A program made the position numbers and the translations under genes. The notes beneath the pieces are model-generated. The model ran no database searches and was not told where the DNA came from. It saw nothing but the letters and a program-made list of their open reading frames with translations. From assembly GCA_966211215.1 (NCBI GenBank), contig CBIHNR010000005.1, positions 1 to 64,000 on the forward strand: a DNA stretch of 64,000 nt. Reading direction: 5' to 3'. This DNA comes from Desertivirga sp966211215 (GTDB lineage: Bacteria > Bacteroidota > Bacteroidia > Sphingobacteriales > Sphingobacteriaceae). This document shows positions 8,652 to 16,804 of this stretch, piece by piece (position 1 is the first letter of the stretch; every line of letters begins with the position of its first letter).

Positions 8652-9699
8652 ATGCTATCCTGTGAAGAGCGTTAATATTCGACGAACCCTGATAAAAATC
8701 TTCAATTACCTTAGTTAGACTGTCCGTTTCAATCAAAAATCCGTCATGCCCGTAGAAGGAGCTAATCTCGCAATAAACAGACTCCGGAATATGCTGAGCC
8801 AAAAAGCGTTGTTCTGAAGGTGGAAATAGTAAGTCGGAACCAATGGCGATGATGAGCGTTCTGGCCTTAACCTGTTTTAAAGCATCCTCAGCTGAATTAC
8901 GGCCACGCGCTACATTATGACTGTCCATTGCTTTAGTTAAATACCAATAACTAAAGGCATTGAAACGTTTCACCAATTTATCTCCCTGGTATTTCTGATA
9001 AGAACAAGCTTTAAAATCGTCAGTTTTATCGTTGGTAACCTCTTGCTGCGATATCGCGTAGGTTTCGTAATTCCGGTAAGATAATAAAGCTATGCTTCTT
9101 GCAACCTTCAAGCCATTCAGTCCCCCGTCAGGCCTCTTTTCGCTAAAAGAAGGATCAGCCTGCAGCGCTAGCCTTTGGCTTTCATTAAATGCAATACCCC
9201 AGGGAGAATGCTTAGCATTAGTCGCCATTAATACGAGGTTCTTAATACGTTCAGGCTCAATAATTGCCCATTCCACAGCCTGTTGACCGCCTAGGGAACC
9301 CCCAATTAAAGTATGAATTTCGTTTATTTGCAGGTGGTCGGCAAGCACTTTCTGCATCGCGGCCATATCTCTAACATTAAACTGGGGAAAGCTTAGGTAA
9401 TAAGGCTCACCTGTTACCGGGTTTACGCTTAGGGGAGAAATTGTGCCGTAATGAGAGCCCAATACATTAGCACAAACAATAAAGTGCTCAGAGCTGTTGT
9501 AAAGCTTGTTATCACCAAATAAACCGGCCCACCAATCAAAAACATCCGAATTTGCTGTAAGGGCATGTATAACCCATATCACATTGTCTCCGGCGGCATT
9601 TAAATTGCCCCAGGTTTGATAGGCAATTTCAAGCCCCTCTATTTCCTGGCCGTTTTCAAACCTGAAAGATTTATGATGTTTGTATATATTGATGTTCAT
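8650..9699 (-). CDS. metX: Homoserine O-acetyltransferase
   Basis: MetX transfers acetyl from acetyl-CoA to homoserine, the first committed step of methionine synthesis in the cytoplasm. The 349-residue alpha/beta-hydrolase fold is clear: oxyanion-region HALTAN (residues 45-50), nucleophile elbow GGSLGG with Ser135, the acid near IAIGSDLLFP, and the histidine in FYGHDGFLIE. The early motif GLEIAYQTWG and the segment NVLGSHYGTISP are typical of the family. It is preceded on its strand by a SAM riboswitch (9933-10048), so expression should fall when S-adenosylmethionine is plentiful. The acetylated product is the substrate expected for the PLP enzyme encoded just upstream. Confidence 0.95.
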   Translation of the reverse strand: MNINIYKHHKSFRFENGQEIEGLEIAYQTWGNLNAAGDNVIWVIHALTANSDVFDWWAGLFGDNKLYNSSEHFIVCANVLGSHYGTISPLSVNPVTGEPYYLSFPQFNVRDMAAMQKVLADHLQINEIHTLIGGSLGGQQAVEWAIIEPERIKNLVLMATNAKHSPWGIAFNESQRLALQADPSFSEKRPDGGLNGLKVARSIALLSYRNYETYAISQQEVTNDKTDDFKACSYQKYQGDKLVKRFNAFSYWYLTKAMDSHNVARGRNSAEDALKQVKARTLIIAIGSDLLFPPSEQRFLAQHIPESVYCEISSFYGHDGFLIETDSLTKVIEDFYQGSSNINALHRIA

Positions 9700-9932
9700 T
9701 TATTCTAATTCCTGAGCCCCTTGTCTTGTAAGTGGATAATAAAGCTAAATTGCTTTCAATTATTATTTACCGCCATTTGCGCATTTATCAAGCATTGTGT
9801 CTGCTTAATTTACTAGTGCATTATAAACCAATTACGAGACCTAAACAGTATAAGCAGTGCATACTGTATGATATATAGCGGAAACACCCATAAGGGGATA
9901 GAAGTTAAGTTGATTCAGCATCATGGTTTAAC

Positions 9933-10048
9933 AATTTATATGTTTCCCGGCCAAGGCCTGGAACAGGATTTGGCACCTTTTCCGGGACTTTCCCGGTTAG
10001 GTTGTCAGCGGGTCGCAGAGCCTGTTCTCTCACCGCTTCTTTATAAAT
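9933..10048 (-). ncRNA. SAM riboswitch (S-box, SAM-I type) leader of metX
   Basis: Read on the minus strand, this 116-nt element is closed by a P1 helix (ATTTATA at the 5' side, TATAAAT at the 3' side). Inside it has the order expected of an S-box: GAGAGAACAGG, CTCTGCGACCCGC, GACAACC, a CCGGGAAAGTCCCGG hairpin, then AGGTGCCAAATCCTGTTCC, whose CCTGTTC pairs back to GAACAGG. GACAACC and GGTGCCAAATCC are the S-box core (GGCAACC and GGTGCTAATTCC in the consensus). It ends 233 bases before metX. No plain T-tract terminator was seen in that spacer (9700-9932), so the mode of control is unknown. A short open frame on the plus strand here is an artefact. Confidence 0.85.
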
Positions 10049-10152
10049 CAAAACCTTTTAAGGGGTGTTGATAAAGAAAACCAAGCCAAATGCATTGGTC
10101 GCGTCAAATATAGCACCATTTCAACCAAATACCCAAATAAATAGCAAAACAG

Positions 10153-11280
10153 CTAAAGAGCCGCAAAGGCTTGTTCCAAATCCTGAATTAAATCTTCAGC
10201 TGATTCAAGGCCAACTGAGAACCTTAGCAAATTAAAAGGCGTTTTTGTATCCGGGCCTTCCACAGACGCACGATGCTCAATTAAACTTTCAACACCACCC
10301 AGGCTAGTAGCTCTAATGATTAGTTTGAGGCTGTTAGCGAATTTGATAGCCGCTTGTTCGCCTTGCTTAAAAGTAAAAGAAAGCATTCCACTAAACCCAC
10401 TCATCTGCGTTTTTGCCACATTATAACCTTCGTGGGATACCAAACCAGGATAAAAGACCTTTTCAACTTGCGGATGATTTTCTAAATATTCAGCAATTTT
10501 CTGAGCATTGTTAGCATGCCCTTTCATTCGGTAAGGAAGTGTTTTTATTCCTCTAACCGCCATATAACAGTCAAAAGGAGAGGGCACTGCTCCCGAGAGG
10601 GTTTGAATATTTTTTATCCGCTCCCACAACCCGTTCTTTTCTTTGCAAACTAATGCACCGCCTAAAACATCACTGTGCCCTCCAAAATACTTAGTAGATG
10701 AATACATCACTAAATCAGCGCCCAGCTCAAGCGGGCGTTGAAAAACAGGCGTCGCAAAAGTATTATCACAGCATACCACGGCTTCATTGGCCCTGGCAAT
10801 TTCGCATATTGATTTTACATCAGATATTTTAAGTAAAGGGTTAGAGGGCGTCTCTATCCAGATAAGCTTAGTTGTATGCGGCTTAACTGCTGCTTTTACA
10901 GCTTTAATATCAGATAAATCAACAAAACTAATGTCTAATATTCTGTTGGCGAAAACTTCATTAATCAAGGCCTTTAATCCATGATACATGTCTGTAGGAA
11001 CAATAACATGGCTGCCAGGCTCCAATGCCTGAAACACTGCAGCTCCGGCAGCATTTCCCGAAGAGAAAGCGCAGGCTTCTGCACCATTTTCTAAACCGCA
11101 TATTACCGACTCCAAGGATTGCCTGTTTGGATTTGCTGCCCTGGTGTATTGAAATCCAGAAGGAAAACCTCCATCAAAACCGCGCTCAAATGTGGTAGAT
11201 AATGTTATCGGTTGTACCACCGCCTTGCTTGTTTCATCTATTTTATTTCCAGCATGTATAGCAATTGTTTCGATATTCAT
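10153..11280 (-). CDS. Cystathionine gamma-synthase / O-acetylhomoserine sulfhydrylase family PLP enzyme
   Basis: The 375-residue protein belongs to the Cys/Met-metabolism PLP enzymes. It has YTRAANPNRQSLE (phosphate-binding Tyr/Arg of the neighbouring subunit), the SSGNAAGAA turn, DNTFATP, and the PLP lysine K197 in MYSSTKYFGGHSD. SLGGVESLIEHRAS near the C-terminus is the conserved substrate loop. Placed upstream of metX on the same strand, it very likely uses O-acetylhomoserine with cysteine (MetB) or sulfide (MetZ/MetY-like); sequence alone does not separate these. It lies before the riboswitch, so that switch should not control it unless an upstream promoter reads through. Confidence 0.88.
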   Translation of the reverse strand: MNIETIAIHAGNKIDETSKAVVQPITLSTTFERGFDGGFPSGFQYTRAANPNRQSLESVICGLENGAEACAFSSGNAAGAAVFQALEPGSHVIVPTDMYHGLKALINEVFANRILDISFVDLSDIKAVKAAVKPHTTKLIWIETPSNPLLKISDVKSICEIARANEAVVCCDNTFATPVFQRPLELGADLVMYSSTKYFGGHSDVLGGALVCKEKNGLWERIKNIQTLSGAVPSPFDCYMAVRGIKTLPYRMKGHANNAQKIAEYLENHPQVEKVFYPGLVSHEGYNVAKTQMSGFSGMLSFTFKQGEQAAIKFANSLKLIIRATSLGGVESLIEHRASVEGPDTKTPFNLLRFSVGLESAEDLIQDLEQAFAAL

Positions 11281-11333
11281 ATCGCATTGTTTAAGGTGAT
11301 TTCGTTTGGTAAATGTACTTTTAAACTGATACT

Positions 11334-11493
11334 ATGAAAACTCTCTTTTCAATATTGTTCCTCTCATTGATTGTCATTTCATGCAAAAAAAGCGAATCTC
11401 AGACAACAAACCTTGTGTGGCTATGTACCCGACGGCTGCCAGGACGATTGCTTTTTTTGGAATCAGAATCTCAGAAATAAAGGAAATCGATAG
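11334..11493 (+). pseudogene. Small lipoprotein gene, possibly frameshifted at an A7 run
   Basis: ATG at 11334 starts a lipoprotein signal (MKTLFSILFLSLIVISCKKS, lipobox Cys17). As written, the frame ends at 11480 after 48 residues with an arginine-rich, unlikely tail. Removing one A from the seven-A run just after the lipobox cysteine gives instead a cysteine-rich end, LCGYVPDGCQDDCFFWNQN, stopping with TAG at 11491-11493. That version looks far more like a folded small lipoprotein. Either this is a real frameshift, a phase-variable homopolymer, or a read error. No family was recognised. It lies between the methionine gene and mqnE. Confidence 0.4.
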
Positions 11494-11569
11494 CGAATAG
11501 GCATTTTTATAATAATTCTAATTAAAGATTTGTTACAACTAAATGATGTGGCAAATAGGCTCATTATTG

Positions 11570-11577
11570 TATTTTTG
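11570..11577 (+). promoter_or_regulatory. Possible -7 box for mqnE
   Basis: TATTTTTG fits TAnnTTTG and ends 6 bases before the chosen mqnE ATG at 11584. No clear -33 element. Its position argues against the longer in-frame start at 11530. Confidence 0.4.
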
Positions 11578-11583
11578 CCATAC

Positions 11584-12780
11584 ATGGATGCAGTACGAAA
11601 ACTGAATACCCTTCTTTCAGATACAAATCTTGATGAGGATTTAAAAAGAATAGCCAAGAAAGTTGAAGCAGGAGAGAGGATTACGTTCGATGAAGGAGTT
11701 TTATTGTATGAAAAAGGCGAGCTTGCCTATCTTGGTATTTTAGCCAATTATATCAGGGAGAAAAAGCACGGAGACAACACCTATTTCAATCGCAACTTCC
11801 ATATAGAACCTACAAATCTTTGTGTATACGATTGCAAGTTTTGCTCATATTCGCGCTTAATTAAGCAGAAGGAGCAGGGCTGGGAATATACGATGGATGA
11901 AATGCTCGACATCGTACAAAAATATGACGGACAGCCGGTTACCGAAGTCCATATTGTTGGCGGCGTATTACCCCAGTACGATGTTCCATTTTATTCTGAA
12001 CTTTTCAGCAAAATAAGACAACACCGCCCCGAATTGCATATCAAGGCATTAACACCAGTTGAATACCACTATATCTTTAAAAAGGCAAAAATTGACTATG
12101 CTACGGGAATGAAGCTAATGAAAGATGCCGGATTGGATTCCATTCCCGGTGGAGGTGCAGAGATATTCCATCCTGAAGTAAGAGATCAGATAGCGAAGGA
12201 TAAATGTACTGGAGACCAATGGCTTTCAATACACGAAGAATGGCATAAACTTGGAATGCGCTCCAATGCAACCATGTTATATGGGCATATAGAGAAATTC
12301 TGGCACCGGGTAGACCACATGGAGCAATTAAGGCAACTTCAAGATAAAACAGGTGGTTTCCAAACCTTTATTCCATTGAAATTCAGGCATGAAAACAACC
12401 AGATGTCACACATTCCTGAAGTTTCGGTGATTGAGGATTTACGCAATTACGCCATCGCCCGCATTTACATGGATAATTTTGACCATATAAAGGCTTACTG
12501 GGCAATGATCAGCCGCAATACGGCACAGCTTTCTCTAAATTTTGGAGTAGATGACATTGACGGAACCCTTGATGACACAACCAAAATTTACTCAATGGCA
12601 GGAGCCGAAGAGCAAACCCCGGCAATGAGCACCCGAGAGCTGGTAGAACTAATTAAACACGTGGGCCGCCATCCAATTGAAAGAGATACCTTGTATAATG
12701 TAATTACTGACTACATGGATTATCAGTTTGATGATGAGCCCAAAGCGAAGTTTTACAAGTTACCAGTAGTAAATAATTAG
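11584..12780 (+). CDS. mqnE: Aminofutalosine synthase (radical SAM)
   Basis: MqnE joins 3-[(1-carboxyvinyl)oxy]benzoate to S-adenosylmethionine to give aminofutalosine in the futalosine route to menaquinone. The 398-residue protein carries the radical-SAM iron-sulfur motif CVYDCKFC (C80, C84, C87) after HIEPTNL. HIVGGVLPQYDV and PGGGAEIF are typical of the MqnE/MqnC/CofH group. PGGGAEIFHPEVRDQI with a long C-terminal region fits MqnE better than MqnC. I chose the ATG at 11584 over an in-frame start at 11530 because the extra 18 residues are hydrophobic and unconserved and a -7 box lies between. The next two genes follow with 1 base spacing and a 14-base overlap, so they form one operon ending with mqnA. 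Confidence 0.93.
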   Translation: MDAVRKLNTLLSDTNLDEDLKRIAKKVEAGERITFDEGVLLYEKGELAYLGILANYIREKKHGDNTYFNRNFHIEPTNLCVYDCKFCSYSRLIKQKEQGWEYTMDEMLDIVQKYDGQPVTEVHIVGGVLPQYDVPFYSELFSKIRQHRPELHIKALTPVEYHYIFKKAKIDYATGMKLMKDAGLDSIPGGGAEIFHPEVRDQIAKDKCTGDQWLSIHEEWHKLGMRSNATMLYGHIEKFWHRVDHMEQLRQLQDKTGGFQTFIPLKFRHENNQMSHIPEVSVIEDLRNYAIARIYMDNFDHIKAYWAMISRNTAQLSLNFGVDDIDGTLDDTTKIYSMAGAEEQTPAMSTRELVELIKHVGRHPIERDTLYNVITDYMDYQFDDEPKAKFYKLPVVNN

Positions 12781-12781
12781 A

Positions 12782-13417
12782 ATGGGGATAGAAAAGAACA
12801 TATACATCATAAGGCACGGAGAAACAGACTTGAACAGGAGGGGAGTTATGCAGGGAAGAGGCATAAATACCGACCTTAACGATACAGGGAGAAAGCAAGC
12901 CGAAGCGTTCTATAAGCTATATAAAGATGTTCCTTTTGATAAAATTTACACATCTTCATTAAAACGGACTCACCAAACCGTTCAGCATTTTATTGAATCA
13001 GGTATTCCATGGACACAGTTTACCGGACTGGACGAGCTTGCCTGGGGCATCCACGAAGGGAAACAGGCAAGTGATGAACTTCGATCAACGTTTGATGCTT
13101 TAATAAAGAACTGGTCGGCTGGAAACCTCCATTTAAAATTCGAAAGAGGTGAAAGCCCTCTGGAAGTAAACGAAAGACAACTGGAAGTACTTGAAAAACT
13201 AATTGAGAATGATAACGCAAAAAACATTTTGGTGTGCATGCATGGACGGGCAATGCGTTTGTTTTTATGCCTGTTAATGAATTTGCCTTTACATGAAATG
13301 GACAGATTTCCCCATCAAAACACCACACTTTATAAGTTAAAATACGATGGCGAAAAATTCGAGATTATTGATTTTAACAACACCGAGCATTTAACCAAAT
13401 ACTTTGAGCAAGATTAG
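12782..13417 (+). CDS. Histidine phosphatase family protein (phosphoglycerate mutase-like)
   Basis: The 211-residue protein shows the branch-1 histidine phosphatase motif IIRHGETDLN (RHG histidine near residue 11). YTSSLKRTHQT supplies the conserved Arg, the acid region is DELAWGIHEG, and the second catalytic histidine is in CMHGRAMRL. Proteins of this size act as broad phosphatases (PhoE, CobC-like) or mutases. It sits between mqnE and mqnA, starting one base after mqnE and overlapping mqnA by 14 bases, so it is co-translated with menaquinone genes. A role in that route is possible but no phosphatase step is known there; it could be housekeeping. Confidence 0.88.
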   Translation: MGIEKNIYIIRHGETDLNRRGVMQGRGINTDLNDTGRKQAEAFYKLYKDVPFDKIYTSSLKRTHQTVQHFIESGIPWTQFTGLDELAWGIHEGKQASDELRSTFDALIKNWSAGNLHLKFERGESPLEVNERQLEVLEKLIENDNAKNILVCMHGRAMRLFLCLLMNLPLHEMDRFPHQNTTLYKLKYDGEKFEIIDFNNTEHLTKYFEQD

Positions 13418-14120
13418 GGTTTCAGCAGTTTCATACACCAATACCAAACCTTTTATATACGGCCTAAAACACTCTGGAATACTAGAAAAGATTGATTTAA
13501 GCTTAGATATTCCTTCAGAATGCGCAAACAAACTAATTAATAATCAAGTAGATATAGGATTAGTTCCTGTAGCCGCATTGTTAAATCTATCTAATTATCA
13601 AATCGTTTCGGATTATTGTATCGGAGCTAGAGGCGAGGTAAATTCTGTTTTCATCTTCAGCCATAAACCAATTGGCGAAATTAAATCCATAAAGTTCGAT
13701 ACACACTCAAGAAGCTCAAATGCGCTCGCCAAGGTTTTATTAAAGAACCATTGGAATGTCAATCCGCACGCAAGCGATAACGACTGTGATGCATTTGTTG
13801 AAATTGGGGACCGTACATTTGGAAAAAAAGATAAATTTCCATTTGTGTATGACCTTGCTGAAGAATGGATGAAATTCACTGAATTACCTTTTGTATTTGC
13901 AGTTTGGGCTGCAAATAAACCAATTCAAGAAGAATTTATTTTTGAATTTAATTCAGCATTAAAACTGGGTTTATTACATCGCGACAAAGTTATACAGCAA
14001 CTGCAGCCACATACAGATTTCGATCTTGACGACTATCTAAGAAATAAAATCGACTACGACCTAAGTAATTCTAAACGTCAAGCTCTAAATCTATTTCTGA
14101 AACTTGTCAAAGAATTATAA
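13404..14120 (+). CDS. mqnA: Chorismate dehydratase, TTG start
   Basis: MqnA removes water from chorismate to give 3-[(1-carboxyvinyl)oxy]benzoate, the first step of the futalosine menaquinone route and the substrate for MqnE. The 238-residue protein has the family start RVSAVSYTNTKPFIYGL, the SECANKLINNQVDIGLVPVAAL segment (given as DIGLVPVAAL), and FDTHSRSSNALAKVLL of the periplasmic-binding-protein-like fold. The only workable start is TTG at 13404, because the frame is closed by a stop at 13392; it overlaps the phosphatase gene by 14 bases. Translation is therefore probably coupled and may be kept low. Confidence 0.92.
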   Translation: MSKIRVSAVSYTNTKPFIYGLKHSGILEKIDLSLDIPSECANKLINNQVDIGLVPVAALLNLSNYQIVSDYCIGARGEVNSVFIFSHKPIGEIKSIKFDTHSRSSNALAKVLLKNHWNVNPHASDNDCDAFVEIGDRTFGKKDKFPFVYDLAEEWMKFTELPFVFAVWAANKPIQEEFIFEFNSALKLGLLHRDKVIQQLQPHTDFDLDDYLRNKIDYDLSNSKRQALNLFLKLVKEL

Positions 14121-14278
14121 TCACTACTAATTAAATCTACCGGGATGATACTGCTTCATTTGTCTTATAATTAATATTATGTTAAATAAGATTGCACTGC
14201 ACTTTCTATGCTCTGGGTATTCTCAAACAAACCATTTTAATTTATCAGGGTTTTATAGAGACATTAATCTATGAAGTC

Positions 14279-14755
14279 ATGGAAACCTATCCTGAAAATT
14301 ATGTAAGACAATTGCAGCGATTGCTCGGACTTGTTACAGACAGCCAACAGCATTACCAATATGCTGAAGAACATATTAAATCAACAGAATTCAAGGATCT
14401 TTTAAAGTTTTATGTAAAGGAACGAAAAAAAATTTCTGAAGATCTGCGCCAAAAAATCGCTTCATTTGGAGGTAATCCCAATGAAAACGAGCTTGGCTTT
14501 TTATCCATGCTAGAACGAAGCTGGCACGAAATCCAGGCAAAAGCAGCCGGCCGCGGCGATCAGGAATTATTAGAAAGCTGCAGAAATTCAGACCAATACT
14601 TATTGGATGGTTACGATGATGTGTTGCAGGGCTCGGTTTTGGAGCGCCCGGATTTGAAAGCTTTCTTGTCTGAACAGCGGTTAGCTATTAATGAATCGTT
14701 TTGGGAATTAGACCGCCACTACTTCAACCTCTTTAAAACCGACAATACCTTATAA
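14279..14755 (+). CDS. PA2169-type four-helix-bundle protein (DUF2383)
   Basis: Start taken at ATG 14279 (METYPENYVRQLQ), because 29 in-frame residues upstream look unrelated; this gives 158 residues. The all-helical sequence, with LQRLLGLVTDSQQHYQYAEEH at the first helix (shown to ALL 20 or fewer as LLGLVTDSQQHYQYAEEH) and KAFLSEQRLAINESFWELD near the end, matches the DUF2383/PA2169 ferritin-like bundle. Function is not established; relatives occur in stress loci. It ends 2 bases before ku and is probably co-transcribed with it. Confidence 0.8.
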   Translation: METYPENYVRQLQRLLGLVTDSQQHYQYAEEHIKSTEFKDLLKFYVKERKKISEDLRQKIASFGGNPNENELGFLSMLERSWHEIQAKAAGRGDQELLESCRNSDQYLLDGYDDVLQGSVLERPDLKAFLSEQRLAINESFWELDRHYFNLFKTDNTL

Positions 14756-14757
14756 TC

Positions 14758-15534
14758 ATGAGGTCAATATGGAAAGGTTCTATTGGCTTTGGATTGGTAA
14801 ATATTCCAATTAAGCTCTATTCTGCAGTGCAAAGCAGCTCGTTAAGCCTTGATATGCTCGACAGCCGCGACCATGCAAGAATCAGATACCAGAGAATTAA
14901 TGAAAATACACGAAAAGAAGTTCCTTACGATAAGATTGTAAAAGGTTATCTGGTTGATGATAATTACGTTATTCTCGAAGACAAAGATTTTGAAGATGCT
15001 AGCCCAGAGAAAAGCAAAATTATCGAAATAGAAAATTTCGTTGAACTGCAGGAGGTTAACCCAATGTTTTATGAAACCTCCTACTATTGCGAGCCCGAAA
15101 CTCAAGGTAAAAAAGCCTATGCCCTACTACATAAGGCTCTTCAAAAATCGAAGAAGGCGGGCTTAGGGCGCTTTGTATTACGCAGCAGTGAAAATTTGTG
15201 TATCATCCATCCTCTGGAAAAGGTTATTGTTGTTTCCAAAATCCGCTTTGCCGACGAAATTAGATCGGCGGAAGAAATACTTACTCCAGATAGTGTAGAG
15301 GTTAGTAAAAAAGAGCTTGATATGGGGCTTGCCTTAATTAACCAATACAGCAGCAAGTTTGAAATTGAGAAGTTTAAAGACGAATATCATACAGAGCTGT
15401 TGAATATTATTAAGGCGAAAGCCAAAGGCAAGCGTCCTACTATCAAAAAACTGAAACCTCAAAAAGCTTCCGATGATAATCTGTATGACATGTTAATGCA
15501 AAGCTTAGGTACTTCTTCTAAAAAAGGAGCTTAA
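14758..15534 (+). CDS. ku: Non-homologous end-joining protein Ku
   Basis: Bacterial Ku forms a homodimeric ring that threads onto DNA double-strand ends and recruits ligase LigD. The 258-residue protein opens with the family signature SIWKGSIGFGLVNIPIKLYS and contains VPYDKIVKGYLVDD, YYCEPETQGKKAYALL and ILTPDSVEVSKKELDMG, covering the Ku core beta barrel and bridge. The C-terminal extension is short and lysine-rich (KAKGKRPTIKKLKPQ), typical of a minimal DNA-contacting tail. No ligase gene is in the window. A strong bidirectional terminator follows. Confidence 0.95.
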   Translation: MRSIWKGSIGFGLVNIPIKLYSAVQSSSLSLDMLDSRDHARIRYQRINENTRKEVPYDKIVKGYLVDDNYVILEDKDFEDASPEKSKIIEIENFVELQEVNPMFYETSYYCEPETQGKKAYALLHKALQKSKKAGLGRFVLRSSENLCIIHPLEKVIVVSKIRFADEIRSAEEILTPDSVEVSKKELDMGLALINQYSSKFEIEKFKDEYHTELLNIIKAKAKGKRPTIKKLKPQKASDDNLYDMLMQSLGTSSKKGA

Positions 15535-15566
15535 GCCCCTCTCCTTTTAGTATACCCGATTTCTGT

Positions 15567-15613
15567 AAATAAAAAAGGAGTGACAGCACCAGGCTTTCAC
15601 TCCTTTTTTATTT
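15567..15613. terminator. Bidirectional terminator between ku and the TPR genes
   Basis: A 17-bp perfect stem (15567-15583 with 15597-15613) has a 13-nt loop. The core is GGAGTGA/TCACTCC with A-run and T-run arms on both sides, so it can stop transcripts from ku on the plus strand and from the TPR gene on the minus strand. Confidence 0.9.
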
Positions 15614-15626
15614 AACGCTGCGCAGA

Positions 15627-16796
15627 TTATTCTTGTGCAGCTTTGATCTTAGCATCAAGTTCAGCAACTTTTGCTGTATTGTTTTTAATGCTATAGTACT
15701 TTCTAAGATTGCTTAAAGCAAGAATTGACTTCGGATTTAATTCTACTGATTTCTCAAGATATGGCAATGCTCTGTCGAATTCTGCAGTTGATTGTTTCCT
15801 TAATGCATTGAACTCGGCAGCTTTACTAACTGGGAGTTTATTTGCTTTGTTATATAATTCAATGCCATTGTTCATGATTAAACCACCAATATTGATATAA
15901 GCGTCAGCATAGTTTGGATCCACAGCAATTGCTTTTTTATATGCCTCTTCAGCTTTTTTATTGTCGCCAATTGAGTTGTAGGCAATACCTAAGTAGAATG
16001 GATACAATCTGTTTGTTGGATTAGCCGCAACTTGTGCTGAAATTTTATCAATAACCTGTTTTTGTTTACCGCTCATTAAACTGAACTCAATTTCCCTTGT
16101 AGCAAGGTCTGTACTTTTTGGGAATTTAGCAGATCCCTCAGCAAGAACCTGAATTGCAGAAGCAGTATCTTTCAGGTTAGCATACATGATAGAAAGGTTA
16201 GAATAAACACTCTCTAATTGAGAATAATTTGTGTTTCTCAACTCATTGTATCTTGCGATTGCTTTAGGATAGTCTTTGGCAAACATAGCAGAGAGGCCGG
16301 CCGCAAAGTTTGCAGTTGTATCGCCAGGCATATAATCTAACCCTTTACTAAACTCGGTATATGCGTTTGCATAATCCTTATTATCGTAAAAAGTCTTGCC
16401 TTTTTGTATCTGATAGTTGTATAATCCCTGGCTTGCAAGTTTAATGTTTGCTTTATTAGCACCTTGTGCGTCCAATTCAGTGGCTTTTTTTATTGCTTCT
16501 TTAGCCTGTTCAATTACAGCGTCGCTACTTGTTGACTTTTCAGTAGCTAATTCAGCATAAATTAAAGCTTTATAAGTCCACGCACTGGGGTCATTTTTAG
16601 TTTTCTCGTGTACAACTGCCTTATCAATTGCTTCCTGAGCCAATTTTAAGGAAGGAAGTGCCAATTTGGGCTGCTGCCTTAACGAAGTATATTTTTCGTA
16701 TTCAGTTTTTGCAGCGTTTATTGCACCTTTTTGCGCAGATGCAGAAAAAGAAACTGCTGTGATAGCTAAAGCCAATATCAATGACTTGGTTCTCAT
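15627..16796 (-). CDS. Secreted tetratricopeptide repeat protein
   Basis: The 389-residue protein has a signal peptide (MRTKSLILALAITAVSFSASA) ending in SAQ, followed by TPR units. Clear copies are AYTEFSKGLDYMPGDTTANF near residue 140, LYPFYLGIAYNSIGDNKKAE and AYKKAIAVDPNYADAYINIG near residues 265-300, and ALPYLEKSVELNPKSILALS near residue 345. TPRs mediate protein-protein contacts in the periplasm. It lies 8 bases after a second TPR gene, both behind gyrA; the three may share a transcript. Specific function unknown. Confidence 0.8.
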   Translation of the reverse strand: MRTKSLILALAITAVSFSASAQKGAINAAKTEYEKYTSLRQQPKLALPSLKLAQEAIDKAVVHEKTKNDPSAWTYKALIYAELATEKSTSSDAVIEQAKEAIKKATELDAQGANKANIKLASQGLYNYQIQKGKTFYDNKDYANAYTEFSKGLDYMPGDTTANFAAGLSAMFAKDYPKAIARYNELRNTNYSQLESVYSNLSIMYANLKDTASAIQVLAEGSAKFPKSTDLATREIEFSLMSGKQKQVIDKISAQVAANPTNRLYPFYLGIAYNSIGDNKKAEEAYKKAIAVDPNYADAYINIGGLIMNNGIELYNKANKLPVSKAAEFNALRKQSTAEFDRALPYLEKSVELNPKSILALSNLRKYYSIKNNTAKVAELDAKIKAAQE

Positions 16797-16804
16797 ACTT
16801 GTGT

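Noticed and set aside
9868..10071. 67-codon plus-strand open frame upstream of metX
   Set aside because: It lies across the SAM riboswitch, which explains the sequence on the other strand.
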